This document shows, piece by piece, positions 46,189 to 55,853 of a stretch of 64,000 bases of DNA. The notes beneath the pieces are model-generated. The model did no database searches and had not been told where the DNA came from. It saw nothing but the letters and a program-made list of their open reading frames with translations. The number at the start of each line of letters is the position of its first letter. Position 1 is the first letter of the stretch. Source of the stretch: Halochromatium glycolicum (GTDB lineage Bacteria > Pseudomonadota > Gammaproteobacteria > Chromatiales > Chromatiaceae); the NCBI RefSeq assembly GCF_016584085.1, contig NZ_NRSJ01000021.1:1-64000 (forward strand). Direction: 5' to 3'. A program made the position numbers and the translations under genes.

Positions 46189-48020
46189 GGCCGGGCTCCC
46201 GGCCGGCGCGGTGCGCCATTCTCTGCCGGTTCGATCTCGCGCTCGCGCTGCTGCAGCTCCCACATCGCCGCATAGGCACCGCCCTGCTCAAGCAGCGCCC
46301 GATGTCCGCCTTGCTCGATCACCCGACCGCGATCCATCACCAGGATGCGGTCGGCATCGACCACGGTCGAGAGCCGGTGCGCGATCACGAGCGTCGTGTG
46401 GTTCTCGGCGACCTCGGCCAGGGTCTGTTGGATCGCCTGCTCGGTGCGGCTATCCAGCGACGAGGTCGCCTCGTCGAAGATCAGGATGCGCGGGCGCTTG
46501 AGCATCGCACGCGCGATCGCGACCCGTTGCTTCTCGCCACCGGAGAGCTTCAGGCCCCGCTCACCAACCACGGTCTCCCAACCGTCCGGCAGCCCTTCGA
46601 TGAACTCGGCGATGTGGGCCAGCTCGGCCGCGTGCCTCACCTCCTTCTCGCTCGCGCTCGGTCGCCCGTAGGCCAGGTTGTAGCGGATGGTCTCGTTGAA
46701 CAGCACCGTGTCCTGCGGCACCACGCCGATCGCCGCCCGCAGGCTGTCCTGGGTGACCGCGCGGATGTCCTGGCCGTCGATCAGGATGCAGCCCTGCTGC
46801 GGATCGTAGAAGCGGAACAACAGGCGCGCGAGCGTCGATTTGCCGGCGCCGCTGTGCCCGACCACCGCAACCGTCTCCCCGGGCTCGATGCGGAAATCGA
46901 CCTCGTGCAGGATCGGACGCTCCGGCTGGTAGCGGAAGCCGACATGCTCGAAGCGCACTGCACCCTGATCGAGCGCCAGCGCCGGCGCATCCGGCGCATC
47001 GGTGACCTCGGGCTCGCGATCGAGCAGCTTGAACACCAGGTCCATATCGGCCATTGCATACTTGATCTGGCGATAGACGATGCCAAGGAAGCCGAGCGGG
47101 ATGAACAGCTGCAGCATGAAGGCATTCACGAGCACCAGATCGCCGATGCTCATGCTGCCGCTGACCACACCCTGCGCTGCATAGAACATGATCAGGGTGA
47201 CCCCGAGCGCGATGATGCTGCCCTGGCCAAAGTTCAGCAGCGACATCGAGCTCTGACTCTTGACCGCGAGGTCTTCCCATTCGGCGAGGGTCCCATCATA
47301 GCGATCGAGCTCGAGCCGCTCGTTGCCGAAGTACTTGACTGTCTCGTAGTTCAGCAGGCTGTCGAACGCACGGGTATTCGCCTGCGAGTCCAGCACGTTC
47401 ATCTGGCGTCGATAATCCATCCGCCATTCGGTGATCGCGAAGGTGAAGCCGATGTAGACCACCACGGTACCGAAGGTGACCAGCGTGAAGATCAGGTCGT
47501 ACTTGGTCAGCAGTACCGCGGCGACCAGTGTGAACTCGACCAGCACCGGGATCACGCTGAACACGAGATAGTTCAGGATCGTCGCGATCGAGCGCGTTCC
47601 CCGCTCCAGATCGCGACTGACGGCCCCGCTCTGTCGGCCTAGGTGATAGCTCAGCGAGAGCCGATGCAGGTGCGTCAGCACCCGGGTCGAGAGTCGGCGC
47701 ATCGCCCGGAAGCGCACACGCGCAAAGACCACATCGCGCAGCTCATTGAACAGCGAGTTGCCGAGCTTGAGCGCGCCGTAGGCCAAGAGCAGACCGACCG
47801 GCAGCGCCAGCGCGGCCCCATTGGCCTGCTCGAAGGCGTCGACGATATCCTTGAGCACCATCGGCACGCCGACATTGGCAAGCTTGGCCAGGACCAGGCA
47901 GCCCAATGCCATCAACGCCCTGCCGCGAAACTCCGCGAGATAGGGCAACATGCCGCGAAGATTCTGGCTGTCGCGCCGATCGGTGTGGACGCGCTCGGTC
48001 GCAGCGTGGATTCGAATCAT
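46185..48020 (-). CDS. Atm1-type ABC exporter (ABCB7/HMT family)
   Basis: A 611-residue half-transporter with six membrane helices (about 30-310) and an ATPase domain (about 360-590). The segment FDSLLNYETVKYFGNE (about 219-234) is the fingerprint of the Atm1/ABCB7 group, which exports glutathione-linked sulfur or metal conjugates. The ATPase shows Walker A GHSGAGKST, signature LSGGEKQRVAIARAM and DEATSSLD. The first 20 residues are a charged leader. Transcription continues into the coupled kinase and regulator genes. Homodimer function is expected. Confidence 0.92.
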   Translation of the reverse strand: MIRIHAATERVHTDRRDSQNLRGMLPYLAEFRGRALMALGCLVLAKLANVGVPMVLKDIVDAFEQANGAALALPVGLLLAYGALKLGNSLFNELRDVVFARVRFRAMRRLSTRVLTHLHRLSLSYHLGRQSGAVSRDLERGTRSIATILNYLVFSVIPVLVEFTLVAAVLLTKYDLIFTLVTFGTVVVYIGFTFAITEWRMDYRRQMNVLDSQANTRAFDSLLNYETVKYFGNERLELDRYDGTLAEWEDLAVKSQSSMSLLNFGQGSIIALGVTLIMFYAAQGVVSGSMSIGDLVLVNAFMLQLFIPLGFLGIVYRQIKYAMADMDLVFKLLDREPEVTDAPDAPALALDQGAVRFEHVGFRYQPERPILHEVDFRIEPGETVAVVGHSGAGKSTLARLLFRFYDPQQGCILIDGQDIRAVTQDSLRAAIGVVPQDTVLFNETIRYNLAYGRPSASEKEVRHAAELAHIAEFIEGLPDGWETVVGERGLKLSGGEKQRVAIARAMLKRPRILIFDEATSSLDSRTEQAIQQTLAEVAENHTTLVIAHRLSTVVDADRILVMDRGRVIEQGGHRALLEQGGAYAAMWELQQREREIEPAENGAPRRPGARP

Positions 48021-48221
48021 GATCGGGGGCGGTTGGATAGGCTCATGGTCTGCTAACGGGCCAGGGTCAGGGCCGTCTGACCCGATGCGCTGAGGTCTGC
48101 GTTGAGGTCAGTGGCGTCAATCCCACCTTGGTAGGTGCCAGAGTCCGTGCCGTTCGGGCGTGGCAAACGATCCATGCAGCGGGCGCGGCGCAAGCCATCC
48201 CGCAACCAGAAGTGAGGACGA

Positions 48222-48629
48222 ATGATGTCAGAACCCATGCTCGAAGGCACCGGCTGCAGTATGCACGAGCCCTACGCGCTACAGGTGCTCGGGCCGGACA
48301 TGGAGCCGGAGTTCCCGGACAAGTGCGTCGTGATCATCGAGCCGACCGAGCAATGCCGCAGCGGGATGTATGTCTTCGCCGAGGTCGAGGGCGTGCGCTG
48401 GTTCCGCCAATACCGGCGCAACGCGGATGGCCGGGAATGGCTGTTGCCGCTTGATGAGCGCTTCCCCTCAATCGAGCTGACAGGGCTTGACTGGAAGGTG
48501 CTCGGCGTGATCATCCAACGCAACATCCGTCGGTCGATCAAGCATTACGAATACCTGGACGCCGGCGAGCCGGCGAGTGCGCCACAGACCGCGATCGATG
48601 CGGTCGACATCACCCGGGAGAACGCATGA
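48222..48629 (+). CDS. S24/LexA-like fold protein without catalytic residues
   Basis: A 135-residue protein that aligns with the C-terminal fold of S24 peptidases (LexA/UmuD/repressor type). The QVLGPDMEPEFPDKCVVIIEP block corresponds to G-x-SM-x-P, but the nucleophilic serine is replaced by Asp in GPDMEP. The lysine expected after the following strand is not obvious (VRWFRQYRR). There is no DNA-binding domain. The ATG has AGGA six bases upstream. Its TGA stop overlaps the ATG of the next small gene. It is likely a ligand- or protein-binding derivative rather than a protease. Confidence 0.65.
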   Translation: MMSEPMLEGTGCSMHEPYALQVLGPDMEPEFPDKCVVIIEPTEQCRSGMYVFAEVEGVRWFRQYRRNADGREWLLPLDERFPSIELTGLDWKVLGVIIQRNIRRSIKHYEYLDAGEPASAPQTAIDAVDITRENA

Positions 48630-48763
48630 GCCATGACCGAGCCGACGCCGTGGAGCTCGCCAGCGATGAAACGGGACTCGCGCCAGACGGCTTTCCAGAA
48701 CGATGCCCCTACGGCCCGGAGCAGGCGCTCGACAAGCATTACTACCCGCAGCCGCGAGACTGA
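48626..48763 (+). CDS. 45-residue protein coupled to the S24-like gene
   Basis: A frame of 45 codons starts at ATG 48626, overlapping the upstream stop by four bases (ATGA), and ends at TGA 48761-48763. The product starts MSHDRADAVELASDE and ends CPYGPEQALDKHYYPQPRD; it is acidic, has one cysteine and a Tyr/Pro-rich C-terminus. Exact overlap with the preceding gene strongly suggests translational coupling and hence a real small protein. No family is recognised. Confidence 0.55.
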   Translation: MSHDRADAVELASDETGLAPDGFPERCPYGPEQALDKHYYPQPRD

Positions 48764-48822
48764 GAGCGTCTGCCCTGCCTCGCCGCCGTTCAGCGCCTGA
48801 TCGAACCCCCTGAGCGAACCCC

Positions 48823-51471
48823 TTACTCGAGGCTCTTCGAGACCACCTCGTAGACGTCGTTGGAGAGGCCCTCGACCTCGAGGATGCGCTCGAGCTGGGC
48901 GCGCATCTGCTGCTGGCGGCCCGCGTCGTAACGCCGCCAGCGCGTCATCGGATACAGCAACCGTGAGGCGATCTGCGGATTGAGCGGGTCCAACTCGAGG
49001 ATGCGGTCACCAAGGAAACGATAGCCGCCACCGTCGGCCGCGTGAAAACGGACTGGATTTCCGGATGCAAAGGCACCGATCAGTGCGCGCACTCGATTCG
49101 GGTTTGTCAGCGAGAACGCCGGATGCTCGAGCAGTCGCTCGACGCGCGCCAAGGTATCCGGGCGGCTGCTCTGCGCCTGCAATGCAAACCACTTATCCAG
49201 GACCAGCGGTTCATCTGCCCAACGCTCGTAGAACCCGGCCAACGCCTGCTCGCCAGCGGCAGCGGTCTCCGCATCAGGGGCCTCGAGCAGTGTTCGCAGC
49301 GCAGCGATCACATCGGTCATGTTCGCTTGTCCGTCGAACTGCCGCTGCGCCTGCTCCAGGCCTTGGGCATCGCCGGCCCGCACCAGATAGGCGAGACAGA
49401 GATTCCCCAGCGCGCGCCGACCCATCGCGGCATGGCTCAGGTCGAAGCCCTCTTCGCTGCGGGTCCGCGCATAGACGGCCTGCAGCTCAGCGGCCAGACC
49501 GGAGCCGATCGCCGCCGCCAACGCCTGGCGCACACGATGGATGCCGTCGACATCGACCACCGTCATCTGCTCGCCGAGGTAACCCTCGGACGGCAGCGTC
49601 AAGACCTCGGCGAGCAGCGCCGGATCGGCCGTCTCATCCTGTAGAGCCTCCCTGAACGCGTCCAGAAAAGACGCTGGAACCGCCGTGGTCGCATCATCGA
49701 CCATTGCCAGTAGAACCCGCTGCGCCAGCGTCTGCGCGGCGTCCCAACGATTGAAACCGTCGCTGTCGTGCGCCATCAGGAAACTGAGCTGCTCCTCGGT
49801 GTAGGGGTAGCACAGCTGGACCGGTGCCGAGAAACCGCGAAGCAGCGACGGGACCGGTCGCGTGGCGCAACCGAGGATCTCGAAGCGCTCGACCGGCTGG
49901 CGCAGTGCTAGGATGCGCGTACCAGGCGCCGGCGGTTGGGATTCGCCCGCGAGCTGCACGGGCATGTCCCGGCCTTCGGCATCGACCAAGCCTAACGCCA
50001 ACGGGATGTGCAGCGGCTGCTTTTCAGGCTGCCCTGGCGTGCTGGGCGTGTGCTGACGCACCTCGAGCCGATAGGTCCCGGTCGCGGCATCGTAGTCATC
50101 CTCGCAGTCGAGCTGCGGCGTTCCGGCCTGGCTGTACCAGCGCCGGAACTGGGTCAGATCGATGCCGCCGCCCTCCTCCATGCAGGCGACGAAATCGTCG
50201 GTCGTCACCGCCTGACCGTCGAAGCGCTCGAAATAGAGGTCGGTCGCCTTTCGGAAGCGTTCCGGGCCGAGCAGGTTGGCCTGCATCCGCACCACCTCGG
50301 CGCCCTTCTCGTAGACGGTCGCGGTGTAGAAGTTGTTGATCTCGATGTAGGAGTCGGGACGCACCGGATGCGCCATCGGCCCCGAGTCCTCCGGGAACTG
50401 ACGCGCGCGCAGCAGGCGCACGTCCTCGATGCGCTTGACCCCGCGCGAGCCCATATCGGCCGAGAACTCCTGGTCGCGATAGACTGTCAGCCCCTCCTTC
50501 AGGCTGAGCTGGAACCAATCACGGCAGGTGATGCGGTTGCCGGTCCAGTTGTGGAAGTACTCGTGGGCGACCACGCCCTCGATGCCGGCGAAATCGGCAT
50601 CGGTCGCGGTCTCGGGCCGGGCGAGGATGTACTTGGCGTTGAAGACGTTGAGCCCCTTGTTCTCCATCGCGCCCATGTTGAAATGACTGACGGCGACGAT
50701 ATTGAACACGTCGAGATCGTACTCGCGACCGTAGCGCTCCTCGTCCCAGCGCATCGCCTTGATCAGCGAGCGCATTGCATGGTCGCACTTGTCCTCGTTG
50801 CCCGGCTCGACATAGATGCACAACGGGATCGCGCGGCCCGAGGCGGTCGTGAACCGGTCCTCGACCGCGACCAGATCGCCGGCAACGATCGCGAACAGAT
50901 AGCTCGGCTTCGGGAACGGGTCCTCCCAGTGCACACAGCGGCGGCCGTCCGCGAGCGTTTCCTCGCCAGCCGGATTACCGTTGGAAAGCAGCACCGGGTA
51001 GCGCGCCGGATCGGCGACCAGACTGACCCGAAACCTGGCCATCACGTCCGGCCGATCGAGAAAATAGGTGATACGGCGAAAGCCCTCGGCCTCGCATTGG
51101 GTGCAGAGCATCCCGCCGGAGACATAGAGCCCCTCCAAGGCGGTGTTCTCGGCCGGGTTGATCCGCACCCGCGTCTGCAATCGGCACCGGTCCGGGACCC
51201 GGTGCACCAGCAGGTGATCGTCCTCGAGCTGATACTCAGCCGGGGTCAGCGCCCGGCCGTTCAGGCTGATCGCCTCGAGCGCGAGGTGCTCGCCATCGAG
51301 GCGGAGATCGCCGTTGCCACGCGTCGCAGCCGGGTTGCGGCGCAGACTCAGCTCGGCGTCGACAGCGGTCTGCTCGGCATCCAGCTCGAGTCTCAGCGAC
51401 ACATCGTCGATCAGGAACTCCGGTGGCTGGTAATCGCTGAGGCGGGTAACAGGCGGCGTAGTGCGGTACAT
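48823..51471 (-). CDS. pepN: aminopeptidase N
   Basis: An 882-residue M1 zinc aminopeptidase that removes N-terminal residues from peptides in the cytoplasm. The substrate-recognition GAMEN is at 267-271, the zinc motif HEYFH at 303-307 with the third ligand Glu326 in LKEGLTV. The N-terminal beta domain (1-200) and C-terminal helical domain (550-882) match the E. coli-type PepN in length and order. Stop at 48823. It is monocistronic here, divergent from grxC, with 256 unassigned bases between. Confidence 0.96.
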   Translation of the reverse strand: MYRTTPPVTRLSDYQPPEFLIDDVSLRLELDAEQTAVDAELSLRRNPAATRGNGDLRLDGEHLALEAISLNGRALTPAEYQLEDDHLLVHRVPDRCRLQTRVRINPAENTALEGLYVSGGMLCTQCEAEGFRRITYFLDRPDVMARFRVSLVADPARYPVLLSNGNPAGEETLADGRRCVHWEDPFPKPSYLFAIVAGDLVAVEDRFTTASGRAIPLCIYVEPGNEDKCDHAMRSLIKAMRWDEERYGREYDLDVFNIVAVSHFNMGAMENKGLNVFNAKYILARPETATDADFAGIEGVVAHEYFHNWTGNRITCRDWFQLSLKEGLTVYRDQEFSADMGSRGVKRIEDVRLLRARQFPEDSGPMAHPVRPDSYIEINNFYTATVYEKGAEVVRMQANLLGPERFRKATDLYFERFDGQAVTTDDFVACMEEGGGIDLTQFRRWYSQAGTPQLDCEDDYDAATGTYRLEVRQHTPSTPGQPEKQPLHIPLALGLVDAEGRDMPVQLAGESQPPAPGTRILALRQPVERFEILGCATRPVPSLLRGFSAPVQLCYPYTEEQLSFLMAHDSDGFNRWDAAQTLAQRVLLAMVDDATTAVPASFLDAFREALQDETADPALLAEVLTLPSEGYLGEQMTVVDVDGIHRVRQALAAAIGSGLAAELQAVYARTRSEEGFDLSHAAMGRRALGNLCLAYLVRAGDAQGLEQAQRQFDGQANMTDVIAALRTLLEAPDAETAAAGEQALAGFYERWADEPLVLDKWFALQAQSSRPDTLARVERLLEHPAFSLTNPNRVRALIGAFASGNPVRFHAADGGGYRFLGDRILELDPLNPQIASRLLYPMTRWRRYDAGRQQQMRAQLERILEVEGLSNDVYEVVSKSLE

Positions 51472-51727
51472 CGGCGTGCTCGGTGGCTGCTAGGATGGGG
51501 AAACGGAACCGAGGTAGGCTCCAACGGCAGGCCCTTGGCGGCTCTGGTCCGATTATGACAGTCTTGGGTGATCCGGCCGCGTTGGGCCGATTTCAAGCAG
51601 CCTGCGCCGCCAGCGACTGCCTGGCAGGATACAGGGGCCAGGTGCATCCAAATCCAGGCCGAATCGATGGCCGAGGAGTTGAGAGGGGCCGCAAGCTGCC
51701 CAGATTAGAGGAGGTAGCATCACAATC

Positions 51728-51985
51728 ATGCCCATCGTGCAAATGTACGCGACCGCATTCTGTCCGTACTGCGTGCGCGCGCGCAGGCTGCTCAAGCGCA
51801 AGGGTGTCGAGTTCGAGGAGATTCGGGTCGATCAGGACCAAGGCGAGATGCGGGCCATGATTCAGCGCAGTCAGCGCACGACGGTGCCGCAGATCTTCAT
51901 CGCCGACCAGCACATCGGCGGTTATGACGATATGGCCGAGCTGGACCAGGCCGGCAAGCTCGATCCACTGCTGAGAGAGCCATGA
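51728..51985 (+). CDS. grxC: glutaredoxin 3
   Basis: An 85-residue glutaredoxin with a CPYC dithiol site (residues 12-15) and the TVPQIFIADQHIGGYDD glutathione-binding region (about 52-68), as in GrxC. It reduces protein disulfides and glutathione-mixed disulfides in the cytoplasm. AGAGGAGGT lies 12 bases upstream of the ATG. The end overlaps the hslR start by four bases, a coupled pair. Confidence 0.95.
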   Translation: MPIVQMYATAFCPYCVRARRLLKRKGVEFEEIRVDQDQGEMRAMIQRSQRTTVPQIFIADQHIGGYDDMAELDQAGKLDPLLREP

Positions 51986-52389
51986 CGGCGAAGGACCAGA
52001 CAGCGCCCGGCAGCGAGGGCCAGCGGCTGGACAAATGGCTTTGGGCCGCTCGCTTCTTCAAGACCCGTCCGCTCGCGGTCGAGGCGATCAACGGTGGCAA
52101 GGTCCATGTCGACGGCCAACGGGTCAAGCCGGGCCGAACCGTGCGCCCAGGCACGCGCCTGACCATCCATAAGGGTCAGCTCGAATGGGAGATTGAGGTC
52201 AAGGCGGTCTCGAAGCAGCGTCGGCCGGCGAGCGAGGCGGCTCTGCTGTTCACCGAGGACGAGGCCAGCCGACTGCGGCGCCAGGAGATCGTCCAACAGC
52301 GGCGCGCCGAGGCTCCAATCAAGCGCTCGGAACGGGGGCGACCCACCAAGCGCGATCGGCGGCGCCTCGAAGAGCTCACCGGCCGCTGA
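51982..52389 (+). CDS. hslR: Hsp15, S4-domain ribosome-recycling protein
   Basis: A 135-residue heat-shock protein with an N-terminal S4 RNA-binding domain (about 14-70: RLDKWLWAARFFKTRPLAVEAINGGKV). Hsp15 binds stalled 50S subunits carrying peptidyl-tRNA and returns them to use. The C-terminal third is highly basic (KRSERGRPTKRDRRRLEEL), as in the family. The ATGA overlap with grxC indicates co-translation. Confidence 0.93.
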   Translation: MTAKDQTAPGSEGQRLDKWLWAARFFKTRPLAVEAINGGKVHVDGQRVKPGRTVRPGTRLTIHKGQLEWEIEVKAVSKQRRPASEAALLFTEDEASRLRRQEIVQQRRAEAPIKRSERGRPTKRDRRRLEELTGR

Positions 52390-52434
52390 CTTGGACAACG
52401 AGGACGGCACAACCAACGATCGGGGCGGGCGTCT

Positions 52435-52899
52435 ATGGATAATCAGGTCTTCCGTGAAACCTATGACACCATCAACGAGCGTTTCTGCCCGTTCGAGAAG
52501 AGCATCCTGACCAACCAATGCGCCTGCAGCCGCGCCGAACGCTTCTGCATCGCCGAGCGCGAGGGTGTGCAATGCAACGCCGATGCCGCCCAAACGCGCT
52601 GCACGACGTTGCTGGAACTCCTGCGCGCGCAGGCACGCTTCGCGTTACGGACCACCGATGGCCAGTCGGCGCTCCCGCATGCCAAGGCGATGCGCGTCCA
52701 GGTGGGCGGATTACGCGGGGTCCATGCGGCCTTGTACCCCGATGACGAGGTGCCGATCAGGATCGATGACGTTGATGCGATCGTCGAGGCCGCCGTCGCG
52801 CGCTTCGGCAGTCTCGACGAGATCCCTTTCCAGGTGATCGTGCAGCAGATTACGGCCTATCGCGGGCGTCGACCGTTTCGCGAACGGCGACGCCGCTGA
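52435..52899 (+). CDS. conserved protein with Cys-rich N-terminus, unknown function
   Basis: A 154-residue soluble protein. The first 60 residues contain six cysteines (about 18, 29, 31, 38, 47, 56; FCPFEKSILTNQCACS and onward) spaced as in small Fe-S or zinc domains. The second part has GGLRGVHAALY and a helix-rich VDAIVEAAVARFGSLDEIPFQVI tail. The pattern is conserved in my memory among sulfur- and methane-oxidising gammaproteobacteria as a hypothetical family. It follows hslR by 45 bases and converges with spoT. Confidence 0.7.
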   Translation: MDNQVFRETYDTINERFCPFEKSILTNQCACSRAERFCIAEREGVQCNADAAQTRCTTLLELLRAQARFALRTTDGQSALPHAKAMRVQVGGLRGVHAALYPDDEVPIRIDDVDAIVEAAVARFGSLDEIPFQVIVQQITAYRGRRPFRERRRR

Positions 52900-52912
52900 G
52901 GCGAGCATCGGC

Positions 52913-55282
52913 TCAGCGCTTACTGATCCCCTCACGGAGGCGTCCCGCGTTCGACAGCCGAATGATCCGCGTCACACTGGGGATTTGACGCAGCCGGCGC
53001 ATGATCTCGGCCAGATGTCTGCGGCCGGTCACGTTGATCAGGAAGTCCAAGGTCGTCGTCATCCCGTCCTTGTCGCGTGAATGCACGTTCTCGATGTTGG
53101 ACCCCTGCTCGGCGATCGCGGTCGCAATGGTCGCGAGCGCCCCCCGGCGGTTCCCAACATCGACCCGGATCTCGGTCGGAAACTCGGCTTGCGGGTCTTC
53201 GGACCACTCGACATCGATCCACTTATCGCGTTTCGAATGGAAATCGCCGAGATTGCGGCATTCGCTGCGGTGGATGACGATGCCCTTGCCCGGATTAAAG
53301 AGTCCAGCGATCGGATCGCCTGGAATCGGCCGACAACAGCGCGCGAAATGCACCACCATCCCTTCGGTGCCGCGGATCGCCAACCGACGTGCCCGGCCCG
53401 TTGGCTCGCTCTGCTGTGGCTCGGTCTCCGCTCCGGCCGCCTCGGCGGCCGGCACCGTCTCGGAAGGTCCTGCTAGGCGGCGCGCGATCAGCATCGGCAT
53501 TCGGTTGCCGAGCCCGATCTCCGAGAACAGGCGGGCGCTATCGGCAAGACCGCATTCGAGCGCATGGGCGAGGATGCGGGGCTCGCCGATGTCCTCGAGC
53601 GTCACCCCGAGCGCCGCCAGCTCGGCACTCAACATGCGCTGCCCGAGCGCCTCGGCCTCGCGATTCTGAAGATTCTTGAGGTAGCTGCGGATGCTCGCGC
53701 GCGCCTTGCCCGTGACGACGAAGTTCAGCCAGGCGGCATTGGGCTTGGCGCCTGGGGCGGTAATGATCTCGACGGTCTGTCCGCTGCGCAACGCGGTCCG
53801 TAACGAGGCGAGACGACGGTCGATGCGGGCCGCGACACAGGTATTGCCGACATCGGAGTGGATCGCATAGGCGAAGTCGACGACGGTCGCACCCATCGGC
53901 AGGACCATGATGCGACCCTTCGGCGTAAAGACATAGACCTCGTCCGGGAACAGGTCGACCTTGACGTGCTCGAGAAACTCCTGGGAATCGCCCGATTCGC
54001 GCTGGACCTCGATCAGCCCCTGCAGCCAATCCTTCGCGGCGGCCTGCGGACCGCTGCCCTCACCGGCGCTCTTGTACATCCAATGCGCCGCGATACCGGA
54101 CTCGGCCAACCGATGCATGTCAGCGGTGCGGATCTGGATCTCGATCGGGACCCCCTGAGGACCCACCAGGCCGGTATGCAGCGATTGATAGCCGTTCGAC
54201 TTCGGGATGGCGATGTAATCCTTGAACCGACCCGGCACCGGCTTGTAGAGATCGTGAACCTGACCCAACACCCGGTAACAGGTATCGACCCGATCGACCA
54301 CGACACGGAACCCGAACACATCGACCAGCTCATCGAACGCCCGCCCCTTCTCGCGCATCTTCCGATAGATGCTGTAGAGGTGCTTCTCACGGCCTGAGAC
54401 CTCGGCCTCGATGCCTTCGGCGTCCAGACGCGCCCGCAGCGTCTGCTCGACCCGCTTCACCATCTCGCGCTGCCCTTGACGCTTCGCCTTGATCGTGTGC
54501 GACAGGACGGCGTGGCGCCAGGGCCAATGATGTCGAAACCCGAGCTCCTCGAGATCGACACGGATGCGGTTGATGCCGAGCCGATTCGCGATCGGGGCGT
54601 AGATCTCGAGGGTCTCGCGCGAGATCCGCCGCCGCTTGGCCGGCATCATCGCATCCAGCGTGCGCATATTGTGCAGCCGGTCAGCGAGCTTGATCAGGAT
54701 GACGCGAATGTCGCGCGTCATCGCGAGCATCATCTTGCGGAAGCTGGCGGCCTGCGCCTCGGCGCGCGAGGGAAAGTCGATCTGTGTGAGCTTGCTGACG
54801 CCATCGACGAGCTCGGCGACGGCCTCACCGAAGCGATCGGCAAGCTGTTCCTTGCCCGTCGCGGTATCTTCGATCACATCGTGCAGGATCGCCGCCATCA
54901 AACCCTGGTAATCCATGCGCATCTCGGCGAGGATGCGCGCGACGGCAATCGGATGATAGATGTAAGGCTCACCGCTTTGGCGCGCCTGCCCCTGGTGCGC
55001 CTCAGCGCCGAACAGGTAGGCGCGATAGACCTCGCTGACCTGATCGCGCGGGAGATAGGCCTCGAGCTCCGCGAGCAGATCGCTGATCAGAAAACGCGGC
55101 CCTGAGGGAGCCGCCGCTACCTCGAGGTCAGAGCGTCCGGCCCCGGACCCAAGCTGGTCATCCGGCTGCGCGACTTCCCGCTGGTTCGGCACCCGTTCAT
55201 GCAGCAATGCGCGCGACGTCGGCAGCGCGACCGCAGGGGCACCCCATTCGGGTGGATCGGGTTGCGCCTCAGTCTTCTGCAT
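52913..55282 (-). CDS. spoT: SpoT/RelA bifunctional (p)ppGpp synthetase/hydrolase
   Basis: A 789-residue stringent-response enzyme that makes and degrades (p)ppGpp. The HD hydrolase domain has the YIYHPIAVA region and HD pair at 134-135 in LHDVIEDT. The synthetase domain includes [13 protein letters not shown] and [12 protein letters not shown] (about 440-500), a helical/zinc-finger CC region with [10 protein letters not shown] and a C-terminal ACT domain follow. An N-terminal extension of about 60 residues precedes the hydrolase. The ATG at 55282 overlaps rpoZ by 14 bases, the classic rpoZ-spoT arrangement. Confidence 0.95.
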   Translation of the reverse strand: MQKTEAQPDPPEWGAPAVALPTSRALLHERVPNQREVAQPDDQLGSGAGRSDLEVAAAPSGPRFLISDLLAELEAYLPRDQVSEVYRAYLFGAEAHQGQARQSGEPYIYHPIAVARILAEMRMDYQGLMAAILHDVIEDTATGKEQLADRFGEAVAELVDGVSKLTQIDFPSRAEAQAASFRKMMLAMTRDIRVILIKLADRLHNMRTLDAMMPAKRRRISRETLEIYAPIANRLGINRIRVDLEELGFRHHWPWRHAVLSHTIKAKRQGQREMVKRVEQTLRARLDAEGIEAEVSGREKHLYSIYRKMREKGRAFDELVDVFGFRVVVDRVDTCYRVLGQVHDLYKPVPGRFKDYIAIPKSNGYQSLHTGLVGPQGVPIEIQIRTADMHRLAESGIAAHWMYKSAGEGSGPQAAAKDWLQGLIEVQRESGDSQEFLEHVKVDLFPDEVYVFTPKGRIMVLPMGATVVDFAYAIHSDVGNTCVAARIDRRLASLRTALRSGQTVEIITAPGAKPNAAWLNFVVTGKARASIRSYLKNLQNREAEALGQRMLSAELAALGVTLEDIGEPRILAHALECGLADSARLFSEIGLGNRMPMLIARRLAGPSETVPAAEAAGAETEPQQSEPTGRARRLAIRGTEGMVVHFARCCRPIPGDPIAGLFNPGKGIVIHRSECRNLGDFHSKRDKWIDVEWSEDPQAEFPTEIRVDVGNRRGALATIATAIAEQGSNIENVHSRDKDGMTTTLDFLINVTGRRHLAEIMRRLRQIPSVTRIIRLSNAGRLREGISKR

Positions 55283-55547
55283 CCCGCGATGCAAGCTCCT
55301 CGGCCAGCGCACGCTCAAGCGCCTCGGCCGCATCCTGCGCCGCCCGGTCACCCTCCTCGAGCGTCTGCGGCTCGATCAGACCCGCGGCGACCTCGCGCAG
55401 CGCCATGACGGTCGGCTTATCGTTTTCCCAAGGCAATAAGGGCTCGACACCCTTGGCGAGCTGCCTTGCGCGTTTGGTCGCGACCAGGACCAGCTCGAAG
55501 CGGTTATCGACGTGTTCGAGGCAGTCCTCAACAGTAATCCGAGCCAT
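55269..55547 (-). CDS. rpoZ: RNA polymerase omega subunit
   Basis: A 92-residue omega subunit that aids assembly of RNA polymerase and forms part of the ppGpp site. [20 protein letters not shown], the RARQL segment and [16 protein letters not shown] are the conserved parts. The C-terminal tail is acidic and rich in Ala/Glu. The ATG at 55547 is used; six more codons upstream are not conserved. It overlaps spoT. gmk, usually directly upstream, is separated here by 306 bases. Confidence 0.96.
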   Translation of the reverse strand: MARITVEDCLEHVDNRFELVLVATKRARQLAKGVEPLLPWENDKPTVMALREVAAGLIEPQTLEEGDRAAQDAAEALERALAEELASRDAED

Positions 55548-55853
55548 GCAAATACTCCAGAACAATGCCGGAAGACGCGCTGCCGAATCGCGGCCGCGAC
55601 CCGATCAGCGCGCACTTCGTCAAACTGAGACCAAGCTGCGTATGCGAAGTTGCCCCAAGCGCGCCGAGTCAAGACCGCGGAAGGCAGCCGGAGGGTGAGC
55701 GCGGTTCAGCGCGGTGGCAGATTCAAGACAACAGCAGAGGCATAAAACGTTACCAGAAATACGTCGGAACAGCACGTCTAGCTTGACAATCACCGCTTGG
55801 CGCCGAACACAAACAGGCATTGGCGCCGGTCTTCTCACGCTCGGGGCTCGCAG
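55548..55853. other. rpoZ upstream region
   Basis: 306 bases between the gmk stop and rpoZ, without a supported gene. On the minus strand a TTGTCA box (about 55787-55792) and AT-rich DNA around 55740-55770 suggest that the rpoZ-spoT promoter lies here, but spacing to the nearest -10-like sequences is not optimal, so no promoter is assigned. No terminator with a T tract follows gmk. Confidence 0.3.
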
